Positions 45,311-54,191 of a stretch of 64,000 bases of DNA are shown here, piece after piece. The number at the start of each line of letters is the position of its first letter. Position 1 is the first letter of the stretch. This DNA comes from JAKPBU01 sp964425695 (GTDB lineage: Bacteria > Pseudomonadota > Gammaproteobacteria > Xanthomonadales > Xanthomonadaceae): assembly GCA_964425695.1 (NCBI GenBank), contig CAYRNF010000005.1, positions 62,001 through 126,000 of the forward strand, in the 5' to 3' direction. Both the position numbers and the translations under genes were made by a program. Under the pieces are notes generated by a model. That model saw only the letters and a program-made list of their open reading frames with translations, ran no database searches and was not told the origin of the DNA.

Positions 45311-45556
45311 ATGCAACGACTCGCCATCAAGCGCTACCTGCTGAAGAACTTCCTGTTCACCGACGACGAGAACGCGATCGACGATGGCGAATCGCTGATC
45401 CGCAAGGGCATCCTGGATTCCACCGGCATCCACGAACTGGTGATGTTCATCGAGGACGAGTACGGCATCGCCGTCGCGCCCGAGGAGATGGTGCCGGACA
45501 ACTTCGACAGCATCGAAGCGGTGGACGCGTTCGTCACCCGCAAGCGGGGCGGCTGA
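45311..45556 (+). CDS. acyl carrier protein (phosphopantetheine-dependent)
   Basis: An 81-aa ACP. The conserved attachment Ser is Ser37 in the LDSTGIHELV motif (the DSL-type site), followed by EDEYGIAVAPEEM. Acidic overall and helical. It carries a thioester-bound acyl or aminoacyl group on a phosphopantetheine arm. The ATG at 45311 was chosen because a GGGGAAAA stretch precedes it; an upstream ATG at 45290 has no ribosome-binding site. It ends 7 bp before the ligase gene, so ACP and ligase are likely partners. Confidence 0.9.
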   Translation: MQRLAIKRYLLKNFLFTDDENAIDDGESLIRKGILDSTGIHELVMFIEDEYGIAVAPEEMVPDNFDSIEAVDAFVTRKRGG

Positions 45557-45563
45557 GCGCGCG

Positions 45564-47066
45564 GTGCGCACGCTGCCGGCCCAGCTCGAAGCCCACGCCC
45601 GCGCCGCGCCGCAACGCGTCGCGCTGGTCGACGGCGCGCGCCGCATCGGCTATGCGCAGCTGTGGGAGCAGTGCCTGGCGTTCGCGCACGCGCTGCGGGA
45701 GCGCGGGCTGGTGTCGGGCGAGCGCGTCGGCATCGTGCTGCCCAACCGCGCCGAGGCGGTAGTGGCGCTGTACGGCACGTGGCTTGCCGGTGGCGTTGCG
45801 GTACCGCTCAACGTGCAGGCGCGCGAGCGCGACCTGTCGCCGTGGCTTGCGCACTGCGGTGCGCGGCACGTGGTGCACGAAGCCGGCCACGCCGACGCGC
45901 TGGCGGCGCTGCGCGCGCAGCCGGCGGCGCCGGTGGCCTGGCCGCTCGAACCGGGCGAACCCATCGCCTCCGGGCTGCCGGCGGGTGCCTGCGCGCCGCA
46001 GGATCCGGCTTCGCCCGCGCTGATCCTGTACACCTCCGGCACCACCGGAGATCCGAAGGGCGTGACCCTCTCGTACGCCAACCTGCTGGCCAATGCGCGG
46101 GCGGTGGCCGCCTACCTGCAGCTGGACGGGTCCGACAGCGTGCTGGGCATGCTGCCGTTCTACTACGCGTACGGGGCCTCGGTGCTGCACACGCACCTGC
46201 TGCGCGGCGCGCGCGTGGTGATCGCATCGAACCAGCTGTTTCCCCATGCGCTGATGCAGGCCGTGTCGCGCGAACGCGTGACCGGCCTGTCCGGGGTGCC
46301 GTCCACGTTCGCGCTGCTGCTGGATCGCCTGGACCTGGCCGCGTACGACCTGTCGGCGCTGCGCTACCTGACCCAGGCCGGCGGCGCGATGACCCCGGCG
46401 CTCACCGCGCGCCTGCGCGCCGCGCTGCCCGGCCCGCGGCTGTTCGTGATGTACGGCCAGACCGAGGCGACCTCGCGGCTAACGTGGCTGCCGCCAGAAA
46501 TGCTGGATTCCAAGCCCGGCTCGGTGGGCGTGCCCATCGAAGGCGTGCGGTTGCGGATCGTGCGCGAGGACGGCTCGCCGGCCGCGCACGACGAGGAAGG
46601 CGAGGTCGAGGCGTGCGGCCCCGGCGTGATGCTGGGGTATTGGAACGCGCCCGACGCCACGGCCGCGGTGCTGCGCGAAGGCTGGCTGCGCACCGGCGAC
46701 CTGGGCCGGATCGACGCGGACGGCTTCCTCTACCTGGCCGGGCGCCGCAGCGACATGATCAAGACCGGCGCGCATCGCGTGCATCCTGGCGACATCGAGG
46801 AAGCCATCGCCGAACTGTCTGCGGTGTCCGAAGTCGCCGTGGTCGGCTTTCCGGACGACGTGCTCGGCCAGGTGCCCAAGGCGTTCGTGGTGCTGCGCGA
46901 GGCGGCTTCGTCCGCGCACGAGATGGCCATCAAGGCGCACTGCCGCGCGCGCCTGGCGCCCTACAAGATCCCCCGCTTCGTCGAATTCGTGGACGCGCTT
47001 CCCAGGACCGCTTCCGGGAAAGTGCGCCGCATCGCCCTCACACCGCCCATGGCCACCGCCGCATGA
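45564..47066 (+). CDS. acyl-AMP ligase (ANL superfamily), probably charging the adjacent ACP
   Basis: A 500-aa adenylate-forming enzyme. The AMP-binding P-loop LYTSGTTGDPKG is near residues 155-166, a second motif is YGQTEATSRL, the hinge is GRRSDMIKTG, and the C-terminal catalytic Lys sits in PRTASGKVRR. It resembles ligases of exosortase-A-type loci (TIGR03098 group). The product should be an acyl adenylate passed to the ACP encoded 7 bp upstream. The carboxylic acid is unknown. Start is GTG. Confidence 0.87.
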   Translation: MRTLPAQLEAHARAAPQRVALVDGARRIGYAQLWEQCLAFAHALRERGLVSGERVGIVLPNRAEAVVALYGTWLAGGVAVPLNVQARERDLSPWLAHCGARHVVHEAGHADALAALRAQPAAPVAWPLEPGEPIASGLPAGACAPQDPASPALILYTSGTTGDPKGVTLSYANLLANARAVAAYLQLDGSDSVLGMLPFYYAYGASVLHTHLLRGARVVIASNQLFPHALMQAVSRERVTGLSGVPSTFALLLDRLDLAAYDLSALRYLTQAGGAMTPALTARLRAALPGPRLFVMYGQTEATSRLTWLPPEMLDSKPGSVGVPIEGVRLRIVREDGSPAAHDEEGEVEACGPGVMLGYWNAPDATAAVLREGWLRTGDLGRIDADGFLYLAGRRSDMIKTGAHRVHPGDIEEAIAELSAVSEVAVVGFPDDVLGQVPKAFVVLREAASSAHEMAIKAHCRARLAPYKIPRFVEFVDALPRTASGKVRRIALTPPMATAA

Positions 47067-48052
47067 CCGCACTCGACTGGACCGTCCTCGACCTGGACTA
47101 TGCGCAGGAAGCCGCACGCATCGGCGAACGCCTGCGCCAAGCCCTGGGCCGCACCCTGCACCGCCGCGGGCTGGTGGTCGCCATCTCCGGCGGCATCGAC
47201 AGCTCCACCTGCGCGGCGCTGGCGGTGCACGCGCTGGGGCCGTCGCGCGTGTTCGGGCTGGTCCTGCCCGAGCGCGACTCGTCCGACGACAGCGCGGTGC
47301 GCGCCGGCATCCTGGCCAGGCACCTTGGGATCCGCACCGAAACGGTCGACATCGCGCCGGCGCTGGAAGCCATCGGCTGCTACCGCTCGCGCGATGCGGC
47401 GGTTCGCAACGCACTGCCGGAGTATGGCGATGGCTGGAAGTTCAAGATCGTGATCGACGGCGGCATCGAAGGCCGGGTGAACCGGTTCCGCCTGGTCGCC
47501 GAAGCCCCGGACGGCACGCCGCACGAGCGCGACCTGGCGCTGGGCGACTACCTGACGATCGTCGCCGCCACCAACTTCAAGCAGCGCATCCGCAAGACGC
47601 TGGAGTACTTCCACGCGGACCGCCTGAACTACGCCGTGGTGGGCACGCCCAACCGGCTCGAGTACGACCAGGGCTTCTTCGTGAAGAACGGCGACGGCTC
47701 CGCCGACGTCAAGCCGATCGCGCACCTGTACAAGTCGCAGGTCTATGCCATGGCCCGCCACCTGGGCCTGCCCGAGCGCGTCTGCGCGGCCGTGCCCACC
47801 ACCGACACCTACAGCCTGGCGCAGGGCCAGGACGAGTTCTATTTCGCCCTGCCCTATCGGCAGATGGATCTGGCGCTGTGGGCGCTGAACCACGACGTGC
47901 CCGCGGAACAGCTCGCCGGCGCGCTCGGCATCCCCGAGCCGCAGGCGCTGGCGATCTACGACGACATCCGCAACAAGCGCCGCACCACCCGCTACCTGCA
48001 CATGCCGCCGGTACTGGCCGGCGAGGTGGACGAGCTGGAGCAGGCGCACTGA
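47063..48052 (+). CDS. NadE-like ATP-pyrophosphatase amidating enzyme in an EPS cassette
   Basis: A 329-aa enzyme of the NAD+ synthase superfamily. The PP-loop ISGGIDSSTCAA is near residues 41-52, a second ATP-site segment is RLEYDQGFFVKNGDGSADVK, and a C-terminal NadE-type segment (TTDTYSLAQGQDEFYF) is present. NadE converts a carboxylate to an amide via an adenylate using ammonia. No glutaminase domain is fused. Housekeeping NAD synthesis is unlikely: it overlaps (ATGA) an EPS acyl-ligase gene and precedes an acyltransferase-like gene by 1-bp overlap. It probably amidates the ACP-borne or sugar-borne acid. Confidence 0.8.
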   Translation: MTALDWTVLDLDYAQEAARIGERLRQALGRTLHRRGLVVAISGGIDSSTCAALAVHALGPSRVFGLVLPERDSSDDSAVRAGILARHLGIRTETVDIAPALEAIGCYRSRDAAVRNALPEYGDGWKFKIVIDGGIEGRVNRFRLVAEAPDGTPHERDLALGDYLTIVAATNFKQRIRKTLEYFHADRLNYAVVGTPNRLEYDQGFFVKNGDGSADVKPIAHLYKSQVYAMARHLGLPERVCAAVPTTDTYSLAQGQDEFYFALPYRQMDLALWALNHDVPAEQLAGALGIPEPQALAIYDDIRNKRRTTRYLHMPPVLAGEVDELEQAH

Positions 48053-49098
48053 TGGGCGCCGCGCTGGCCAGCCCGCAATACCTGGCGCGGGTGGGAGACG
48101 TCGCCCGGGACCGCGACGCGGTGCTGTCGATCTGGCGCGGCAACCTGGGCGACGACGCGCGCATGCCGCGCAAGTACGCGTGGTTCTACGAGCAGGCCGA
48201 TGCTGGACCGCCGTTGCTGGAACTGCTCACGGCCGACGGGCGCGAAGTGGGCACCTGTTCGGCCGGGCGGCGGCGCATGCTCCGCGACGGGCAGCCCTTG
48301 CGCGCCGGAGTGATGGTGGATCTGGCGGTGATGCCAGAACACCGCACGCTGGGCCCCGCGATGATGCTGCAGCAGTCGCTGGCGCAGGCCGCGCGCGGGC
48401 AGCTGGATCTGCTGTACGCCTTCCCCAATCCCAAGGCGGCGCCGGTGTTCAAGCGCATCGGCTACCGCCCGCTCGGCGACCTGGTGCGCTACGTGCGCGT
48501 GCTGCGCCATGGCCCCTACCTGGCGCGCCGTATGCCGCGCGTACTGGCGTATGCCGCCGGCATCGCCGTGGACGCCTGGACACGCGCGCGCGACGCCCTG
48601 CGCCATGCCGGCACCGCGCCGCTGCGCGCTACCTGGAGCGACCGCGTGGACCCGCGCGTGCAGCAGCTCTGGGAAGACTCCACCAAGCCGGACGGCATCG
48701 TCGGCGCACGCGATGCCGCGCACCTGCGCTGGCGCTTCGACGCATCGCCCGAGGGCGGCTTCCGCCACCTGCTGGTGCGCGATGCGTCCGGCGACGCGCT
48801 GGTGGCCTGGTTCGCCGTCCGCGCCAACGGCGCCACGCTGCACGTGCACGATTACTGGTCGCTGCACGGCCCGGCGATCGGGACGCGCTGCCTGGACGCG
48901 CTGTTGCGCGCCGCGCGCAAGGCCGGGCACGCGGCGGTGTCGCTCGAACTGGCCAGCCTGTCGCCGCACCTCGCGCCGTGGCTGGCGATGGGCTTTTCCG
49001 AACGCAGCCGGCGCGCGGTCTTCGGCTACTGGGATGCGGCGGCGCTGGGCGAACACCTGGGCCAGCTGCACCTGACGGCGGCGGACGAAGACGAGTAG
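48052..49098 (+). CDS. GNAT-fold acyltransferase-like protein, possible acyl-ACP-to-sugar transferase
   Basis: A 348-aa soluble protein with two regions resembling GNAT domains: residues about 60-130 (LRAGVMVDLAVMPEHRTLG, the beta4-alpha3 acyl-binding type loop) and a second repeat near 215-330. It ends in an acidic tail (AADEDE). Start overlaps the NadE-like stop by 1 bp (TGATG), so all four cassette genes are coupled. It is a plausible transferase for the ACP-bound group. FemAB-like proteins have a comparable layout, and a FemAB role cannot be excluded. Confidence 0.66.
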   Translation: MGAALASPQYLARVGDVARDRDAVLSIWRGNLGDDARMPRKYAWFYEQADAGPPLLELLTADGREVGTCSAGRRRMLRDGQPLRAGVMVDLAVMPEHRTLGPAMMLQQSLAQAARGQLDLLYAFPNPKAAPVFKRIGYRPLGDLVRYVRVLRHGPYLARRMPRVLAYAAGIAVDAWTRARDALRHAGTAPLRATWSDRVDPRVQQLWEDSTKPDGIVGARDAAHLRWRFDASPEGGFRHLLVRDASGDALVAWFAVRANGATLHVHDYWSLHGPAIGTRCLDALLRAARKAGHAAVSLELASLSPHLAPWLAMGFSERSRRAVFGYWDAAALGEHLGQLHLTAADEDE

Positions 49099-49181
49099 CG
49101 GCACGCCCTCGCACCAAGCGGCCGCGGCGCGCGCTCCGAAAGCATCGCAAGGCGTCGGGTGTCCGCGTCCGCGCGCACCCG

Positions 49182-50213
49182 CTACGCCAGCATCCGCGCC
49201 TCGCGCCGGAACAGGTACCAGGCCAGCCAGTCGTCGCGGAAGCGGCCGCGGCGGTCCACCACGCCGCCCGTCTCGAACCCGGTACGGCCCAGCAGCCATC
49301 CCGGACCCGAGCCGGTGGGATTCAGCACCGGAACGCTGGTGAACAGCAGCTCGTAACCCGCCTGCCGGGCACGCTCGGCGATGCCTGCATCGTGCGCGCC
49401 GTGCGGGAACGACAGCGTCACTTCCGGCGCTTCGCCACGGCCGCTGGCTTCGCCCAGACGCGCCGCCAGGGCCACGCGCGCACCCTGCAGTTCGGCGTCC
49501 AGATCCTCGGCTTGCGTCATGCGCACGTGGCTCTTGCCATGCAGCCCCAGCGCGACGCCTCCCTCGCGCAGGGCCAGCAGCTGGCGTGCGTCGACCATGT
49601 GCTGCAGGCCGTCGTCCATGGCCGGCTGGAAAGGGGCCAGCAACGCCGCACGCCGGTCGTCGGACAGCGCCTCGAGCCGCGTCACCAAGGCGCGCATCGC
49701 CGCCAGGTTCTCCGTATCCGGCAACACCTCTCCGCCGTCCGCGGGCAGGGCCGCGGCGATGTCCGCCACGGCGATCGCACCGCGCCGCCACGCGGAGATC
49801 AGGCGTTCCTGCCAGAACGGCTGCCTGCGCCCCACCGCGTCGGCCACCACGAACATCAGCGCGGGCAGCCCGGCGCGCTGCAGCTCGGGCAACGCATGGT
49901 CCACGTTGTCCGCCCATCCGTCGTCGAAGGTCAGCAGCATCGCGCGCGGCGGCAGCGCCTCGCCGCCGCGCCGCGCGTCCAGCACCTGCTGCAGCGTGAC
50001 CACGTGGTAATGGCGGCGGAAAAACGCGAGGCTGCGCGCGAAGACATCGCGCGCCAGCGTGTAGTCCGGATCGCATGTCGCCCAGCGCGGATCGTCGCGA
50101 CAGAGCGTGCGATGGAACATGACCACGGTTAGACTGCGTGCGTTGCGCACGCGGTGGTACAGCGGCAGCGCACCCGATGCGTACAGCACTCGACGGACAA
50201 GGTCTTTCAGCAT
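49182..50213 (-). CDS. polysaccharide deacetylase (NodB/CE4 family)
   Basis: A 343-aa protein with LTVVMFHRTL near the start, the metal-site LTFDDGWADN, and a His motif GLHGKSHVRM. There is no clear signal peptide, and the N-terminal helix is basic. The third NodB gene of the locus. The start codon at 50213 overlaps the start of the divergent glycosyltransferase gene within CATG, leaving no ordinary promoter between the two. Confidence 0.86.
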   Translation of the reverse strand: MLKDLVRRVLYASGALPLYHRVRNARSLTVVMFHRTLCRDDPRWATCDPDYTLARDVFARSLAFFRRHYHVVTLQQVLDARRGGEALPPRAMLLTFDDGWADNVDHALPELQRAGLPALMFVVADAVGRRQPFWQERLISAWRRGAIAVADIAAALPADGGEVLPDTENLAAMRALVTRLEALSDDRRAALLAPFQPAMDDGLQHMVDARQLLALREGGVALGLHGKSHVRMTQAEDLDAELQGARVALAARLGEASGRGEAPEVTLSFPHGAHDAGIAERARQAGYELLFTSVPVLNPTGSGPGWLLGRTGFETGGVVDRRGRFRDDWLAWYLFRREARMLA

Positions 50214-51126
50214 GGCGCAGCCGCCCCGGGTCTCAGCGATCATACCAACGTACAACCGGCGCGAACTCGTCCAGCGCGCCATCGACTCGGCGCTTGCGCA
50301 GACGCTGCCGCTGCACGAGATCGTGGTGGTGGACGACGGATCCACCGATGGCACCGGCGATGCGCTCAAGGCGCGCTACGGCGAGCGCATCACCTACCTC
50401 TGGCAGTCGAACGCGGGCGTGTCCGCCGCGCGCAACGCAGGCATGGCCATGGCGCGCGGCGAGCTGTTCGCGCTGCTGGACAGCGACGACCTGTGGGCAC
50501 CGGAGAAGACCGAGCGCCAGTGCGCCTACCTGGACGCCAACCCGCAGATCGGCATGGTGGTGTGCGACGTGGCGCGGGTGGACGCGGACGGCCAGCCCTT
50601 CGACTTCTTCCGCCGCCGCGACGTGATCGCCAGCGACGGCTGGGTGCTCGGCGACCTGCTCATGAACCCGGCCTTGATTCCCGCGTCGGCGATGCTGCGG
50701 CGCGAAGTGTTCGCCGATGTCGGCGGCTTCGACCCGGCGCTGCGCACCGCTGAAGACATCGACTTCTTCCTGCGCGTCGCCCGGCGCTGGCAGGTCGGGG
50801 TCAGCGAAGGGGCGATGGTGCGCGCGATGCGCGGCCACGAGGGGCTTTCCGCCGAGTCCAGCACCTACGACGACTACGTGCGGGTGATGGAGCGCGTGGT
50901 CGCGGCGTGCGAAGGGACGGTGCCGGAGGACGTGCGGCGCAGGGCGCTGTCGGCCGCGTACGTGCGCAACGCGCGCGGCCTGATGCTGCGCGGCCGCTGG
51001 CGCGATGCCTGCACGCTGGCGGCGCGCGCCTGGCGCGCCGCGCCCGACGCCGCCGCGCGTCGCGACACGGCGGGGCTTGCCGGCTTCGCCCTGCGGCGCT
51101 TGGCGGTACGCACGCTGCGCCGCTGA
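50212..51126 (+). CDS. glycosyltransferase family 2
   Basis: A 304-aa GT-A enzyme. The N-terminus is VSAIIPTYNRRELVQRAI, with VVVDDGSTDGTGDALKAR, the DxD-type box LLDSDDLWAPEK and the second-domain SAMLRREVFADVGGFDP. It adds a sugar to the repeat unit. The start shares CATG with the divergent deacetylase start; no upstream ATG in frame begins a family-like sequence. Confidence 0.9.
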   Translation: MAQPPRVSAIIPTYNRRELVQRAIDSALAQTLPLHEIVVVDDGSTDGTGDALKARYGERITYLWQSNAGVSAARNAGMAMARGELFALLDSDDLWAPEKTERQCAYLDANPQIGMVVCDVARVDADGQPFDFFRRRDVIASDGWVLGDLLMNPALIPASAMLRREVFADVGGFDPALRTAEDIDFFLRVARRWQVGVSEGAMVRAMRGHEGLSAESSTYDDYVRVMERVVAACEGTVPEDVRRRALSAAYVRNARGLMLRGRWRDACTLAARAWRAAPDAAARRDTAGLAGFALRRLAVRTLRR

Positions 51127-51139
51127 GACGCGTGCGCGC

Positions 51140-52537
51140 TCAGCGCGCGCCACGGCCGAACAGCACCACCTCGACCGTCTGCAGCAGGATCAGCAGGTCG
51201 AACACCAGGCCGTGGTTCTTGACGTAGAACAGGTCGAACTTGAGCTTCTCGTCCGCATCGCGCACCGATGCGCCGTACGGGTAGCGCAGCTGCGCCCACC
51301 CGGTGAGGCCCGGCTTCACCGCGTGGCGCACGCCGTAGTAGCGCAGCTCGCCGGTCAGCAGCTCGACGAACTGCGGCCGTTCCGGGCGCGGGCCCACGAA
51401 GCTCATCTGCCCGCCCAGGATCGAGAACAGCTGCGGCAGTTCGTCCAGGCGCGTCTTGCGGATGAAGCGGCCCACGCGCGTGCTGCGGTCGTCGTCCTTG
51501 CTGGCCCAGCGCGCCACGCCATCGCCTTCGGCGTCCACGCGCATGCTGCGGAACTTCACGATCTCGAAATGGGTGCCGCGTTCGCCCACGCGTACCTGCC
51601 GGTACAGCACCGGCCCGCTGGACTCCAGGCGCACGGCGAGCGCGGTGAGCAGCATCAGCGGCCAGGTCAGCAGCAGGATCACCGAAGCGGCGACCAGGTC
51701 GAACCCGCGCTTGGTCAGGCGCCGCGGCAGCGAGTAGTCGAACCCGCCCGAGAACACCAGCCACGACGGGTCCACCACGCTCAGCGGCACCATGCCGGCC
51801 TCCCGCTCGAAGAAGGTGGACAGGTCGGTGACCGCCATGCCGCGCTGCACGCACTGCAGCATGTCTTCCATGGGCATGCCGCCGCGTCGCTCGTCGGGCG
51901 CGATGATGATCTCGTCCACGTTGAGCCGGTCGGCGAGCGCGCACAGACCCTCTGCGGGCGGCACGACCAGGCGCGCTTCGTCCACCACGACCTCGTGCCC
52001 CGGCACCGGCACGAAGCCGAGCAGCACGAACGACTGGCGGTCGCCGCTGCGGCGCAGGCGCTGGTTGATGAGGTCGGCGTTGCGGCCGGCACCGAACACC
52101 AGGATGCGCTGCTTGAGCGCCTCGAACCGGAACGCGCGGAGCACGAACAGGCGGGTGCCCAGCACCGCCAGCAGCGACAGCGCCAGCGAGATCGCCAGCA
52201 CGCCGCGGCCGATGTACGCCTGCGGCAGCAGGTAGTAGATGACCACCAGCACGATGCCGCCGCACACGAACGACAGCAGCAGGCGCAGCAGGAAGTCCGC
52301 GCGCGTGTGGCGCACGTGGACCTGGTACAGGCCGAAGGCGGTCATGGCGCCGGTCAGGCACAGCCCGATCAGCAGCGCGCGCAGCGGCGCCTGTTCGATG
52401 AAGACCAGCCGGTCGTGCAGGTTGCCGTGGAAGCGCAGCGCGGCCGCAGCCAGCACCGACACCACGATCAGCGACAGCTCGATGACCCACAGCATGCGCA
52501 GGGCGATGCCCTTGCGGCTGGAACGCGACCTCTTCAT
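51140..52537 (-). CDS. undecaprenyl-phosphate sugar phosphotransferase, TIGR03013/XrtA type
   Basis: A 465-aa initiating transferase. About four N-terminal helices, a CoA-binding-like middle domain (ILVFGAGRNADLINQRL) and a C-terminal polyprenyl-phosphate hexose-1-phosphate transferase domain from about residue 275 (KRGFDLVAASVILLLTWPLM, FRSMRV, RKTRLDELPQLFSIL, PRPERPQF). It loads the first sugar phosphate onto undecaprenyl phosphate at the inner membrane and starts the repeat unit. It resembles the TIGR03013 group of exosortase-linked EPS loci. It marks the right end of the EPS locus. Confidence 0.9.
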   Translation of the reverse strand: MKRSRSSRKGIALRMLWVIELSLIVVSVLAAAALRFHGNLHDRLVFIEQAPLRALLIGLCLTGAMTAFGLYQVHVRHTRADFLLRLLLSFVCGGIVLVVIYYLLPQAYIGRGVLAISLALSLLAVLGTRLFVLRAFRFEALKQRILVFGAGRNADLINQRLRRSGDRQSFVLLGFVPVPGHEVVVDEARLVVPPAEGLCALADRLNVDEIIIAPDERRGGMPMEDMLQCVQRGMAVTDLSTFFEREAGMVPLSVVDPSWLVFSGGFDYSLPRRLTKRGFDLVAASVILLLTWPLMLLTALAVRLESSGPVLYRQVRVGERGTHFEIVKFRSMRVDAEGDGVARWASKDDDRSTRVGRFIRKTRLDELPQLFSILGGQMSFVGPRPERPQFVELLTGELRYYGVRHAVKPGLTGWAQLRYPYGASVRDADEKLKFDLFYVKNHGLVFDLLILLQTVEVVLFGRGAR

Positions 52538-52753
52538 GACGCCCTGCCCCCCGTTTCCCCGCCCCCGGGGAGGGTGCGGGCCAGCACGATGGCGTTGCCC
52601 GAGGCAGCGGCCGCCGTCCTGGAAGAACCGATGCATCGCAGCCGATGCGGACCCGCGCGGACGCGGACTTCCCGTGACGTCTGTGTGAACGCGCCGAGCG
52701 GGCCACACAGGACACGGCCGGGCTGGCCGCGCCGGGTCGGGTGCAGCGCCGGC

Positions 52754-54115
52754 TCAGTCGCTGCGGCGCGGCTTGCCGGCCGTGGACGCACCGCGGGCGG
52801 CGCGCAGGCGGTCGAGCTTGTCCTTGAGCTTCAACTCCAGTCCGGCTTCGCGCGGGCGGTAGTACACGCGCCCTTCGAGCGCGTCCGGGAACCCGGCCTG
52901 GTCCAGGGCCACGCCGCCGTCCACGTCGTGGTCGTAGCGGTAGCCCCTGCCATGCCCGAGCTGCTTCATCAGCGCAGTGGGCGCGTTGCGCAGCTGCGTC
53001 GGCACCTCGAGGCTGCCGTGCTCGGACACGTCGCTGCGCGCCTGGGCGAAGGCGGCATAGACGGCGTTCGACTTGGCGGTACTGGCCAGGTAGACCACCA
53101 CCTGGGCCAGGGCCAGGTCGCCCTCGGGGGATCCCAGTCGGTCGTAGGCGTCCCAGGCGTCGATCGCCATCTGCAGTGCGCGCGGGTCCGCCAGGCCGAT
53201 GTCCTCCACCGCCATCCGCGCCAGGCGCCGGGCCAAGTACGCTGGATCCGCGCCGCCGTCGAGCATCCGCGCGAACCAGTACAGCGCCGCGTCCGGATTG
53301 GAACTGCGCACGCATTTGTGCAGGGCGGAGATCTGGTCGTAGAAGTGGTCGCCGCCCTTGTCGAAGCGGCGCGTGCGGTCCGCCAGGACCTGGGCCAGGG
53401 TGGATTCGGTGACTTCGCCGCCCTCGCCTGCCAGCTCGGCGGCGATCTCCAGCAGGGTCAGCGCACGGCGCACGTCGCCGTCGGCCGCCTGCGCGATCTG
53501 CTCGACCAGGACGTCCGCGATGCGCAGGCCGCGACCGCCCAGGCCGCGTTCGGCATCCGCCAGGGCCGCCCGCAAGGCGCCGGCGATGTCCGCGGCGGAC
53601 ACCGCCTCCATCACGTGCACCCGGCATCGCGAGAGCAGCGCCGAATTCAGTTCGAAGGACGGGTTCTCCGTGGTGGCGCCCACGAACACGATGCTGCCGC
53701 GTTCGATATGCGGCAGGAAGGCGTCCTGCTGGACCTTGTTGAACCGGTGCACCTCGTCCACGAACAGCACCGTGCGCCGCCCCGCCGCGAACCGCTGCCC
53801 GGCCTCCTCCAACACCTTGCGCACCTCGGGCAGTCCGCACAGCACCGCGGAGATCGCGCGGAACTCGGCGTCGGCATGTTGCGCCAGCAACAGCGCGAGC
53901 GTGGTCTTGCCGCATCCGGGCGGGCCCCACAGCACCATCGAATGGACGGCACCGGATTCGATCGAGCGCCGCAGCGCGCTGCCTGCGGACAGCAGGCGCC
54001 GCTGCCCCACCATCTCGCCGAGCGTGCGCGGGCGCATGCGCTCGGCAAGCGGCGCCAGGCCGCATTGGGCTGCCGGGAGCAGGTCCTGCGCGTCGGTTCG
54101 GGAGGATTTCGGCAC
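52754..54115 (-). CDS. rarA: replication-associated recombination protein RarA (MgsA)
   Basis: A 453-aa AAA+ ATPase of the clamp-loader-like RarA family. Walker A is WGPPGCGKTT, Walker B is LFVDEVHRF, sensor/arginine region is TTENPSFELNSALLSRC. The C-terminal domain contains AMEDIGLADP-type MAVEDIGLADP and YLASTAKSNAVYAAF. It acts at stalled replication forks. The GTG start at 54115 gives the usual N-terminus; the frame upstream does not resemble the family. Neighbours lolA and ftsK support the assignment. Confidence 0.93.
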   Translation of the reverse strand: MPKSSRTDAQDLLPAAQCGLAPLAERMRPRTLGEMVGQRRLLSAGSALRRSIESGAVHSMVLWGPPGCGKTTLALLLAQHADAEFRAISAVLCGLPEVRKVLEEAGQRFAAGRRTVLFVDEVHRFNKVQQDAFLPHIERGSIVFVGATTENPSFELNSALLSRCRVHVMEAVSAADIAGALRAALADAERGLGGRGLRIADVLVEQIAQAADGDVRRALTLLEIAAELAGEGGEVTESTLAQVLADRTRRFDKGGDHFYDQISALHKCVRSSNPDAALYWFARMLDGGADPAYLARRLARMAVEDIGLADPRALQMAIDAWDAYDRLGSPEGDLALAQVVVYLASTAKSNAVYAAFAQARSDVSEHGSLEVPTQLRNAPTALMKQLGHGRGYRYDHDVDGGVALDQAGFPDALEGRVYYRPREAGLELKLKDKLDRLRAARGASTAGKPRRSD

Positions 54116-54191
54116 GGCTTCGGATCTGGGTCCTGCGCCGCACGATAGCAAGCCGGCCAGGGCCCGCGCGGACCCTGGCCGCGCGGGGATG

